NCBI GenBank assembly: GCA_003232715.1
Contig: QIJG01000093.1
Location: forward strand, 1 to 15,039
Length of the DNA stretch: 15,039 nucleotides
DNA from: Nitrospirota bacterium
GTDB lineage: Bacteria; Nitrospirota; Thermodesulfovibrionia; Thermodesulfovibrionales; JdFR-85
Reading direction: 5' to 3'
Position 1 is the stretch's first letter. Each line of letters starts with the position of its first letter. Of this stretch, positions 1-6,138 are shown piece by piece. Under the pieces are notes generated by a model. It was given only the letters and a program-made list of their open reading frames with translations, did no database searches and was not told where the DNA came from. A program made the translations under genes and the position numbers.

Positions 1-2
1 GC

Positions 3-140
3 AAGGTAAGACAGAGGGTGGAAGAGTTAAAATATTATCTGAAAATGATAGGAAAGGATACAGGGTCTCTTGTCGGGCGGCTTGAAGGTTTTTACGAGGG
101 ACTCAGGAATAGAGGGAATGAATTTTTCAGAAGTTCTTAA
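3..140 (+). CDS. C-terminal end of an unidentified protein (5' end outside window)
   Basis: An open frame enters from the left edge and ends at a TAA at 138-140. It encodes about 45 residues, rich in charged and hydrophobic residues (VRQRVEELKYYLKMIGKD and onward), as expected for an amphipathic helix or short coiled coil at a protein C-terminus. It overlaps the most likely start of the next gene (ATG at 118) by 23 nt, which suggests translational coupling. Too little is present to name a family. Coding status is inferred only from the open frame, its amino-acid make-up and the close fit to the next gene. Confidence 0.5.
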   Translation, partial: KVRQRVEELKYYLKMIGKDTGSLVGRLEGFYEGLRNRGNEFFRSS

Positions 141-474
141 AGAGACAACCGACAGGGTTGACGGAGCTGTAGCAGCAATGATACTTGCCTCAGACGGTAT
201 TCCCGTAGAGGAATATGTGGTGGAGAAGCTGCTTGATTTCAGTGTCCTTTCTGCTGAGGCCTCAGCCTTGATGAAGGATATTGAGACGGCATCTCATGAT
301 CTGCAACTTGGGCAGGCCAGGGAGTTTTTGCTTATAGCCGACGTTTGTGGAATTATAATGCGGAGGATCACAGAGGACTATTATCTTGCCCTTGTTGTGA
401 AGCCTGATGGTAATTACGGTAAGGCAAGGTATGTGCTGAGGACGACTGTGCCGCAGATAGAAAAGGAGTTTTAG
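118..474 (+). CDS. Roadblock/LC7 domain protein (MglB-like)
   Basis: A 118-residue protein made almost entirely of one Roadblock/LC7 fold. It opens with MNFSEVLKETTDRVDGAVAA, followed by the hallmark strand MILASDGIPVEEY, a central helix (SAEASALMKDIETASHDL) and a later strand pair with DYYLALVVKPDGNYGKARY. Proteins of this kind act as dimeric GTPase regulators, for example MglB acting on the polarity GTPase MglA, or as scaffold subunits. No Ras-like GTPase gene is in the window, so the partner is unknown. An upstream TTG at 70 would add 16 residues, but it gives an unusual N-terminus. ATG 118 places the fold at residue 1, as in relatives. It sits upstream of the peptidase/efp/acc cluster; a 114-nt gap to the next gene leaves co-transcription open. 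Confidence 0.8.
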   Translation: MNFSEVLKETTDRVDGAVAAMILASDGIPVEEYVVEKLLDFSVLSAEASALMKDIETASHDLQLGQAREFLLIADVCGIIMRRITEDYYLALVVKPDGNYGKARYVLRTTVPQIEKEF

Positions 475-588
475 TTGTATCTCATTCCAGGGTCTTTACC
501 TTATTTACTTCTGAAATAAAGCCAAAACCTGATTTAAACGCATAAGTTCTTTTCAAAAATCCACAGCCGATTTATAAATGCCTTTTAC

Positions 589-1644
589 ATGGACAGGATA
601 GAAAGCATAAGGGAAAGAGTTTCAGAAAAGCGTCTGAAGGCCTTTCTGGTGAGTAACATCATAAATATCCGGTATCTCACAGGTTTCCGGGGTTCTTCAG
701 CGTTACTGCTCATCACTAAAAAAGATGCCTTCTTCTTTACGGATTTCAGGTACAGGGAGCAATCGCTCAGGGAAGTAAAAGGATGCGAAATTATCGTGCC
801 GGCCGGGGCATTGCTGCGCCGGATAAAGAAGACCCTCAAGGCCCTCAGTATACCTTCCCTCGGCTTTGAATTTACTGCCCCCTACAGCCTTTATCATAAC
901 CTTAAAGGGGATTTTGCACTCAGACCCATAAAGGAGATGGTTGAATCACTCAGGATCAGGAAGGAGAAGGAAGAAGTCAGACTGATTAAAAAAGCTATAA
1001 AGCGGGCAGAAGAGGCCTTTCTTGAGATAAGGCCTGCAGTAAAGGAGGGTGTGACGGAGCGGGCTGTTGCTCTCAGGCTTGAAGAATCGCTCAGGAGGAA
1101 GGGCTGTCAACGCATCCCTTTTGATATAATAGTGGCCTCAGGAGAAAATGCCGTCCTTCCACATGCCTTGGTATCAGATAGAAGGCTTAAGGCAGGAGAC
1201 CTCGTGGTTATTGACTGGGGTGGCGAAGCAGAGGGGTATTTTTCTGATATGACGAGGTCCCTTCTGATAAAAGGTCCGGACATTGAAAATAAGATAAAGA
1301 TATATAATACTGTCCTGAAGGCCAACCGTTCTGCAATCAGGACAGCCGGTGCAGGAGTAAGTGCGGGGGAAGTGGACAGGGCGGCGAGGAGTTTGATTAA
1401 AGGGGCGGGCTTTGGAGATTTTTTCGGCCATGGTACCGGCCATGGCGTTGGGCTTGATATACATGAGTCTCCTCGTATATCATTGAGAAGTAAGGATGTC
1501 CTCGGGCAGGGTATGGTCTTTACCATTGAGCCCGGCATTTATATGCCGGGTCTGGGCGGTGTGAGAATAGAGGATATGGTTTATATTGGTGAGAAGGGTT
1601 CAAGGGTTTTGACCCGTCTGCCGAAGAGGCTTGAGATTATATAA
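589..1644 (+). CDS. M24B metallopeptidase, Xaa-Pro aminopeptidase/dipeptidase family
   Basis: A 351-residue cytosolic protein. It has an N-terminal creatinase-like domain (about 1-125, with NIRYLTGFRGSSALLL) and a C-terminal pita-bread peptidase domain (about 130-351). By alignment with aminopeptidase P, all five dinuclear metal ligands are present: D209 (VVIDWGG), D220 (FSDMTRS), H285 (HGTGHGVGLDIHE), E314 (FTIEPGIY) and E328 (GVRIEDM). Supporting histidines H192, H281 and H292 are also present. The family removes N-terminal residues before proline, or splits Xaa-Pro dipeptides; sequence alone does not decide which, so I give no symbol. The start is ATG 589, with no clear Shine-Dalgarno. Placement just before efp is a widespread arrangement. 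Length and motifs are complete. Confidence 0.9.
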   Translation: MDRIESIRERVSEKRLKAFLVSNIINIRYLTGFRGSSALLLITKKDAFFFTDFRYREQSLREVKGCEIIVPAGALLRRIKKTLKALSIPSLGFEFTAPYSLYHNLKGDFALRPIKEMVESLRIRKEKEEVRLIKKAIKRAEEAFLEIRPAVKEGVTERAVALRLEESLRRKGCQRIPFDIIVASGENAVLPHALVSDRRLKAGDLVVIDWGGEAEGYFSDMTRSLLIKGPDIENKIKIYNTVLKANRSAIRTAGAGVSAGEVDRAARSLIKGAGFGDFFGHGTGHGVGLDIHESPRISLRSKDVLGQGMVFTIEPGIYMPGLGGVRIEDMVYIGEKGSRVLTRLPKRLEII

Positions 1645-1762
1645 GTTATTTGTTGGGTTTTAAACTCGTAAAATGAAAAAGGTTGTCCTTCTGACGATTG
1701 AGCTTTTTTATCACTGAAGCTGGGTTGAATGGTTACGTAAAATTTAATAATGGAGGAAGTCA

Positions 1763-2326
1763 ATGATTTCTACAAGTGATTTCAAGCGGGGCACAAAGAT
1801 AGAATTCAGGGGAGAGCCTTATGAGATCCTAGACTTTCAGCATGTCAAGATGGGCAGGGGTAGTGCCTTTGTCAGGACGAAGATGAAGGGTCTCAGAACG
1901 GGTAAAATCATTGAAGAGACATTCTCCTCCGGAGACAAGGTGCCAAAACCCGAGCTTGAAGAGAAGGAGATGCAGTACCTGTACAAGCAGGATAATCTCT
2001 GTTATTTTATGGATACCGGGACCTACGAGCAGGTTCCTGTAACAGAGGAACAGCTTGGTGATTCCAGAAAATACCTCAAAGAGAATATGAATGTCTCTAT
2101 CCTTTCCTATAAAGGTGAACCGATTGCAGTTGAGTTGCCCAATTTTGTTGAACTGAAAGTGGCTCAGACAGAACCGGGATTTAAGGGAGATACCGCCTCC
2201 GGTGGCAGCAAACCTGCTATACTTGAGACAGGGGCAAGTGTTAAAGTCCCGTTTCATATAAACGAGGGAGATATCATCAAGGTTGATACACGCACAGGAG
2301 AATATATAGAGAGGGTGAAGGGATGA
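1763..2326 (+). CDS. efp: Elongation factor P
   Basis: A full-length 187-residue EF-P. It relieves ribosomes stalled on consecutive prolines by binding between the P and E sites. The N-terminal KOW-like domain (1-62) carries the loop HVKMGRGSAF, whose tip residue is R32. The OB domains follow, including the signature region with KVAQTEPGFKGDT and the C-terminal TRTGEYIERV. Arginine rather than lysine at the tip means the EpmA-type beta-lysylation seen in E. coli cannot apply. Either EarP-type rhamnosylation or no modification is possible, and no modification enzyme lies in the window. A strong Shine-Dalgarno (GGAGG at 1752-1756, 6 nt before ATG) supports the start. The stop overlaps the accB start as ATGA. 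Confidence 0.97.
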   Translation: MISTSDFKRGTKIEFRGEPYEILDFQHVKMGRGSAFVRTKMKGLRTGKIIEETFSSGDKVPKPELEEKEMQYLYKQDNLCYFMDTGTYEQVPVTEEQLGDSRKYLKENMNVSILSYKGEPIAVELPNFVELKVAQTEPGFKGDTASGGSKPAILETGASVKVPFHINEGDIIKVDTRTGEYIERVKG

Positions 2327-2748
2327 ACCTGGACGAGATAAAGGCACTTATTGACCTCCTGAAGGATACGGATATATCCGAGATTGAGCTTGAAAGGGAG
2401 GGAGTAAAGGTAAAACTGAGGCGGGAGAAATTACAGACCTCGTTAGAGGTAGTGGAGAAAAGACCTGAGGTTTCTGAATCAGTGGTTGAAGCAGAGGATA
2501 CATCCCATCTTGTTACAGTTACTTCTCCGATTGTCGGTACCTTCTACTGTGCCCCTTCTCCTGATGCAGAGTCCTTTGTGAAGATTGGCTCAAGGGTTAA
2601 GGTGGGTCATGTTTTATGTATTATTGAGGCAATGAAACTGATGAACGAGATTGAGAGTGAGGGGGAAGGGACAGTAGTGAGGATACTGGTTGAAAACGGA
2701 CGGTCTGTAGAATACGGTGAGCCCCTCTTCCTGATAGAGCCGGCATGA
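2323..2748 (+). CDS. accB: Acetyl-CoA carboxylase biotin carboxyl carrier protein
   Basis: A 141-residue carrier that holds the biotin shuttled between biotin carboxylase and carboxyltransferase in the first step of fatty-acid synthesis. It has a short N-terminal helical segment (MNLDEIKALIDLLKDTDISE), a charged linker (about 35-62) and a C-terminal lipoyl/biotinyl domain (about 63-141). The domain has the BCCP-specific thumb (SPIVGTFYCAPSPDAE) and the biotinylation site EAMKLMNE, so the modified lysine is K105. The gene overlaps efp by 4 nt and accC by 4 nt (both ATGA), so efp-accB-accC are translationally coupled. The accA and accD carboxyltransferase genes are not in this window. Confidence 0.97.
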   Translation: MNLDEIKALIDLLKDTDISEIELEREGVKVKLRREKLQTSLEVVEKRPEVSESVVEAEDTSHLVTVTSPIVGTFYCAPSPDAESFVKIGSRVKVGHVLCIIEAMKLMNEIESEGEGTVVRILVENGRSVEYGEPLFLIEPA

Positions 2749-3713
2749 AACTCTTCAAAAAAATCCTGATAGCAAATCGTGGAGAGATCGCTGTACGTAT
2801 TATCCGTGCCTGCAGTGAACTTGACATCAAGACCGTTGCAGTTTATTCCGATGTTGATAAAGAGTCCATGCATGTGAGGCTTGCCGACGAGGCCGTCTGC
2901 ATTGGCCCGGCAAATCCGCAGCAGAGTTACCTTCATACGCCCGCCATACTGAGTGCATCAGAGATAACAGACTCTGAGGCCATCCATCCCGGATACGGAT
3001 TTTTGTCGGAAAATCCTCAGTTTGCAGAGGCCTGTGGCAAGTCCGGTATTACCTTTATCGGCCCAAGACCTGAAAATATCCGTCTTGGGGGTGACAAGGC
3101 AAGGGCAAGATATATACTGAAGAAAAAGGGTGTGCCTGTGGTGCCCGGCAGCGACGGTCTGGTTAAGAATGCCGCAACGGCCCTGAAACTTGCCGGGAAG
3201 ATCGGATTTCCCGTGATACTTAAGGCATCTGCCGGAGGCGGGGGCAGGGGAATGAGAATTGTTGAGGCAGAGGCGGGGATCGAGAATGCCTTTAATACTG
3301 CGCAGAGGGAGTCCCTTGCGGCCTTTGGATGTGGAGACCTCTATCTGGAGAAATACATATCCGAGATGCGCCATATCGAGGTTCAGGTAATGGCTGATAA
3401 CAAGGGCAATACAGTGCATCTTGGTGAAAGGGACTGTTCAATCCAGAGACGTCATCAGAAGCTGATCGAAGAATCACCAGGACCTAATGTTACGGATAAG
3501 TTCAGAAAGAAGATAGGGGAGTATGCCGTAAAGGCGGCAAAGGCCCTTAAGTACAGAAATATCGGGACACTGGAGTTTATTGTTGACCTTGAAGATAATG
3601 TTTATTTTATGGAGATAAATACCCGTATTCAGGTGGAGCACCCCGTAACAGAGGCCGTTACAGGGGTTGATATAATAAAGGAGCAGTATTGGAGTTCAGG
3701 CAGAGTAAGGTGA
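2745..3713 (+). CDS. accC: Biotin carboxylase, N-terminal two-thirds (gene interrupted by a frameshifting deletion)
   Basis: Biotin carboxylase is an ATP-grasp enzyme that carboxylates biotin on AccB using bicarbonate; the family is normally about 450 residues in one chain. This frame stops at 322. It contains the N-terminal fold (KILIANRGEIAVRI), the phosphate loop GGGGRGM (164-170), ATP lysines K118 and K160, ERDCSIQRRHQK (228-239), and the active-site run E290-x-N292-x-R294-x-Q296-V-E298. After KEQ (312-314) it leaves the family sequence and ends YWSSGRVR before a TGA. Compared with E. coli AccC, residues equivalent to 313-320 are missing from the merged reading, implying a deletion of about 22 nt. 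The active-site arginine equivalent to R338 lies only in the next frame. This is either a genuine lesion, a split gene or an assembly error. Confidence 0.85.
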   Translation: MKLFKKILIANRGEIAVRIIRACSELDIKTVAVYSDVDKESMHVRLADEAVCIGPANPQQSYLHTPAILSASEITDSEAIHPGYGFLSENPQFAEACGKSGITFIGPRPENIRLGGDKARARYILKKKGVPVVPGSDGLVKNAATALKLAGKIGFPVILKASAGGGGRGMRIVEAEAGIENAFNTAQRESLAAFGCGDLYLEKYISEMRHIEVQVMADNKGNTVHLGERDCSIQRRHQKLIEESPGPNVTDKFRKKIGEYAVKAAKALKYRNIGTLEFIVDLEDNVYFMEINTRIQVEHPVTEAVTGVDIIKEQYWSSGRVR

Positions 3714-4072
3714 ATATAAGCGGTCATGCCATTGAATGCCGTATAAATGCTGAAGACCCGAAGAGATTTGTGCCTTCTCCCGGCAGGATAACTTTTCTGT
3801 ATCTGCCCGGTGGGCCCGGGGTGAGGGTGGATACAGCGGCCTATAGTGGCTGGACAGTGCCAAGTAATTATGATTCCCTGATAGCAAAGCTTATTGTTAC
3901 AGGGAAGGACCGTGAAGAGGCGATACAGCGAATGCGCCGTGCCCTGAAAGAGTTTATAGTAGAGGGTATCCGGACAACCATTCCGTTCCAGCAGAAGGTG
4001 CTTGTGTCTGAAGAGTTTCTCAGTGGCAACTATACCACCAAATTTGTTGAGAACCTCCTGTCCGGGCAGTAG
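3689..4072 (+). CDS. accC: Biotin carboxylase, C-terminal third (second frame of the interrupted accC)
   Basis: This frame continues the biotin carboxylase fold from EFRQSKVNISGHAIECRINAEDP, including the arginine equivalent to E. coli R338 (ECRINAEDP), through VPSPGRIT, YDSLIAKLIV and the closing helix region with EGIRTTIPFQ. Sequence quality is as good as in the N-terminal part, so the break is recent or artificial. If translated separately it could start at TTG 3689, which has AAGGAG at 3678-3683, five nt upstream, giving 127 residues; GTG 3709 is an alternative. The two frames overlap by 25 nt. In the intact family these residues are part of the same polypeptide as the ATP-grasp core. Confidence 0.75.
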   Translation: MEFRQSKVNISGHAIECRINAEDPKRFVPSPGRITFLYLPGGPGVRVDTAAYSGWTVPSNYDSLIAKLIVTGKDREEAIQRMRRALKEFIVEGIRTTIPFQQKVLVSEEFLSGNYTTKFVENLLSGQ

Positions 4073-4123
4073 ATGCTATCCGGTACCCCTCCTGTCTTTA
4101 ATCAGGAAATAACAGGTAAAAAC

Positions 4124-4741
4124 ATGCTTTACGGTGGTATTTGTTTTATAACAGAGAGAAGTCTCTCTGCCCTGAGTGTTGAGGAGACGGTAAGGAGAGT
4201 CCTTGATGCCGGCATCAAGTGGATACAATACAGGGGGAAGGCCCTCTTCAGAAGGGATATGTTTTTGCAGGCAGAGAGGCTCAGGAGATTGGCTGATGAA
4301 TACAGGGCCGTATTAATCGTTAATGACCATGCAGATATAGCCCTTGCAGTAGATGCAGATGGGGTCCACCTTGGTCAGGATGACCTTTCACTAAAGGCAG
4401 CAAGAAAGATAATGGGGAAAAAGATTATCGGAATATCCACCCATAATGTGGATCAGGCGCTGGAGGCCCAGCGTAATGGTGCAGACTATATCGGTTTTGG
4501 CCCCGTTTTTCAAACCTCTACAAAAGATGCAGGCACTCCCAGGGGACTCAATCTATTGAGGGATGTTGTGTCGTCTCTCGATATCCCTGTTGTGGCTATA
4601 GGGGGGATTAATCTGCATAACCTTATGGATGTTATGAGACAAGGTGCCTCAGCCGTGGCTGTTGCCTCCGGAATCCTGAAATCCCCGGACGTCAGCCGTA
4701 CTGCACGGGATTTTGTTAATATAATATATGCAGAGATATAA
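4124..4741 (+). CDS. thiE: Thiamine-phosphate synthase
   Basis: A TIM-barrel enzyme that couples hydroxymethylpyrimidine diphosphate to the thiazole phosphate to give thiamine phosphate. From ATG 4124 it is 205 residues. Conserved parts are CFITERS (strand 1), IQYRGK (34-39), VNDHADIAL with N67 and D68, GVHLGQDDL with D86/D87 (metal), S105 in GISTH, the diphosphate loop QTSTKDAG with T131, T133 and K134, and VAIGGI. ATG 4073, directly after the accC stop, is also in frame and would add 17 residues of non-family sequence. I prefer 4124 because strand 1 then begins a few residues in, but its Shine-Dalgarno (AGG at 4114) is weak. No TPP riboswitch is visible upstream; expression probably follows accC. 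Confidence 0.92.
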   Translation: MLYGGICFITERSLSALSVEETVRRVLDAGIKWIQYRGKALFRRDMFLQAERLRRLADEYRAVLIVNDHADIALAVDADGVHLGQDDLSLKAARKIMGKKIIGISTHNVDQALEAQRNGADYIGFGPVFQTSTKDAGTPRGLNLLRDVVSSLDIPVVAIGGINLHNLMDVMRQGASAVAVASGILKSPDVSRTARDFVNIIYAEI

Positions 4742-5666
4742 TTCATTCGGTCATTACATAAAATCCCTCTTTGGACTGACTGTCTACAAGGTGAATGTGG
4801 ATGCAGGGTTTACGTGTCCTAACAGGGATGGCACTGCCGGGTATGGTGGGTGTATATACTGCAATAATGACAGCTTCAGGCCATCCTCATGCCGCTCGGT
4901 TCTCCCGCTCAAAGAGCAGATAAGCAATGGCGCACTTTATCTCAGGAGGAGATACAGGGCGGAGAAATTTATTGTATATTTTCAGCCATACACAAACACC
5001 CACGCACCGGTGGATGAGCTTGAGCGCCTGTACAGGAAAGCCCTGAAGGGGCCTGATGTGATAGGACTTGCCATAGGCACGAGGCCGGACTGTGTTGATG
5101 AGGCAAAGGTCAGGCTTCTTGAGGAACTCTCAAGGGATTACTTCATCCTTGTTGAATACGGGCTTCAGTCCATTTATGACCGGACCCTCGACTTTATCAA
5201 CCGGGGGCATGATTATGCAGCATTCCTCAGGGCAATCGAACTTACCAGGGGGAAGGGGATTCATATTGGTGCCCATCTTATAGTCGGTTTTCCAACAGAG
5301 ACCGAAGAGGAGATGCTTGAGATGGCGGATGCAATATCCGGGCTGCCCGTTGAGTTTCTGAAGATACACCAGCTTCAGGTGATCAAGGATACCCGGCTGG
5401 AGAAGCTTTACAGGGAAGACCCCTTTCATCTGTTTGATTATGAGGAGTATCTCGACTTTGCAGTCAGGTTTATTGAGAGGCTTTCACCCTCGGTAGTCCT
5501 TCAGAGGGTCTTTGCAACAGCCCCTGACGATATGCTGATAGCGCCGCTGTGGGGCAAGGGGAGGCAGGAGATACTGAGGGACATAGGGGAGCGATTTAAT
5601 AAGCTTGATACATATCAGGGAAGGGTTTGCAGGTCTCCTGCAGTTGAGGTCCTCCACGGAGAATAG
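4728..5666 (+). CDS. Radical SAM protein of the TIGR01212 (YhcC/YtqA) family
   Basis: A 312-residue protein with the family's characteristic opening RYNSFGHYIKSLFG and a cluster motif with wide spacing, C30-x11-C42-x2-C45 (CPNRDGTAGYGGCIYC). This is Elp3-like rather than the usual CX3CX2C. Later landmarks are IGTRPDCVD, the SAM-binding strand VEYGLQS and HLIVGFPTET, then HQLQVIKDTRLEKLY. I recall that Bacillus YtqA (MnmL) acts in wobble-uridine tRNA modification (mnm5s2U synthesis). Whether this protein shares that role is inference; the partner methylase MnmM is not in the window. The start overlaps thiE by 14 nt and has no Shine-Dalgarno, suggesting coupled translation. Nearby tRNA-Glu, -Lys and -Gln genes encode mnm5s2U-type substrates, but they are separate transcription units. 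Confidence 0.88.
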   Translation: MQRYNSFGHYIKSLFGLTVYKVNVDAGFTCPNRDGTAGYGGCIYCNNDSFRPSSCRSVLPLKEQISNGALYLRRRYRAEKFIVYFQPYTNTHAPVDELERLYRKALKGPDVIGLAIGTRPDCVDEAKVRLLEELSRDYFILVEYGLQSIYDRTLDFINRGHDYAAFLRAIELTRGKGIHIGAHLIVGFPTETEEEMLEMADAISGLPVEFLKIHQLQVIKDTRLEKLYREDPFHLFDYEEYLDFAVRFIERLSPSVVLQRVFATAPDDMLIAPLWGKGRQEILRDIGERFNKLDTYQGRVCRSPAVEVLHGE

Positions 5667-5773
5667 CCCGCCTTTTAGTCTTAATGCATCAGTGGAGGAT
5701 TGCTTTGTCGCTGGCAGAAAACCATGCCTGCTCTTGGCTAACTTCTTAAAAAACGATGGAATAATGGGATTTT

Positions 5774-5851
5774 TGGCGTCCCCAACGGGATTCGAACCCG
5801 TGTTACCGCCTTGAAAGGGCGATGTCCTAGGCCAGGCTAGACGATGGGGAC
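5774..5851 (-). tRNA. tRNA-Glu(TTC)
   Basis: A complete cloverleaf read on the minus strand. The acceptor arm GTCCCCA pairs with TGGGGAC, with discriminator G and an encoded CCA (TGG at 5774-5776 on plus). The anticodon stem TCGCC/GGCGG closes the loop CTTTCAA, giving anticodon TTC (Glu). The T-loop TTCGAAT is standard. It lies 32 nt downstream of tRNA-Lys in the same direction, so the two are probably one transcript. No convincing GC-rich hairpin terminator is visible downstream, where the convergent radical SAM gene ends at 5666. Confidence 0.97.
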
Positions 5852-5883
5852 GTTATCTTCAATTAATAACTACTGATTGTTGC

Positions 5884-5959
5884 TGGTGAGCCGCCCGGGG
5901 TTCGAACCCGGCACACCCGCCTTAAAAGGGCGGTGCTCTTCCGACTGAGCTAGCGGCCC
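5884..5959 (-). tRNA. tRNA-Lys(TTT)
   Basis: A complete 76-nt cloverleaf on the minus strand. The acceptor GGGCCGC pairs with GCGGCTC (one G-T wobble), with discriminator A and an encoded CCA. The D-arm GCTCAGTCGGAAGAGC is standard. The anticodon stem CCGCC/GGCGG closes the loop CTTTTAA, so the anticodon is TTT (Lys). The T-arm is CCGGG-TTCGAAC-CCCGG. It is the first gene behind the promoter at 5976-6005. Confidence 0.97.
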
Positions 5960-5975
5960 TGCCCTAAAGTCTTAT

Positions 5976-6005
5976 AGTATACTAATAATTAAACTGTTCT
6001 GTCAA
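5976..6005 (-). promoter_or_regulatory. Sigma-70 promoter of the tRNA-Lys/tRNA-Glu unit
   Basis: On the minus strand a perfect -35 box TTGACA (6000-6005) and a near-perfect -10 box TATACT (5976-5981) are separated by 18 nt. The predicted start point near 5969 lies about 10 nt before the tRNA-Lys 5' end. The spacer is AT-rich. Confidence 0.85.
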
Positions 6006-6027
6006 TCCGCTGTTTTTTCAGAAGTTC

Positions 6028-6051
6028 CCCCAAAAGAATCTCAAGCGCTGG
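6028..6051 (-). repeat. 24-nt block upstream of tRNA promoter, copy A
   Basis: Read on the minus strand, this block (CCAGCGCTTGAG, then ATTCTTTTGGGG) is identical over 24 nt to plus-strand 11312-11335. It ends 22 nt before the -35 box of the tRNA-Lys/Glu promoter; the other copy ends 23 nt before the -35 box of the tRNA-Gln/Glu promoter. Similarity continues weakly for a few bases (GAACTTCTG versus AACTCCTG) and returns as GGATTGACA at the -35 box. An overlapping 28-codon minus-strand frame (5989-6075) also crosses it, but I cannot show that this frame is translated. Confidence 0.7.
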
Positions 6052-6094
6052 AAAAGCTATATCGTTGATTATCATCAGGAGGTCTTTTCAGATA

Positions 6095-6138
6095 GGAAGC
6101 GATCGATAGACTCTTCACTCATTTTCGTCCCGGCTACC
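6095..6138 (+). repeat. Partial diverged copy of the 13899 element end
   Basis: This segment, GGAAGCGAT followed by GATAGACTCT, then CACTCATT-TTCGTCCCGGC, matches the left end of the 13899-14148 element (13899-13940) with only a few differences and a small gap. It contains or abuts the TAG stop of moaA (6134-6136). Only the left-end module is here; no inverted partner or internal hairpins are nearby. It looks like a decayed remnant or solo unit of the same repeat family. Confidence 0.6.

Noticed and set aside
3686..3691. Programmed frameshifting as the way to make full-length AccC
   Set aside because: Merging the frames by slippage would still leave about 8 conserved residues missing, and no slippery heptamer with a downstream structure is visible.
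5752..5778. Terminator after tRNA-Glu(TTC)
   Set aside because: A and T runs are present, but I could not find a GC-rich stem between them.
5605..5814. Plus-strand frame ending SPTGFEPVLPP
   Set aside because: It overlaps the radical SAM gene in another frame and reads through antisense tRNA-Glu.
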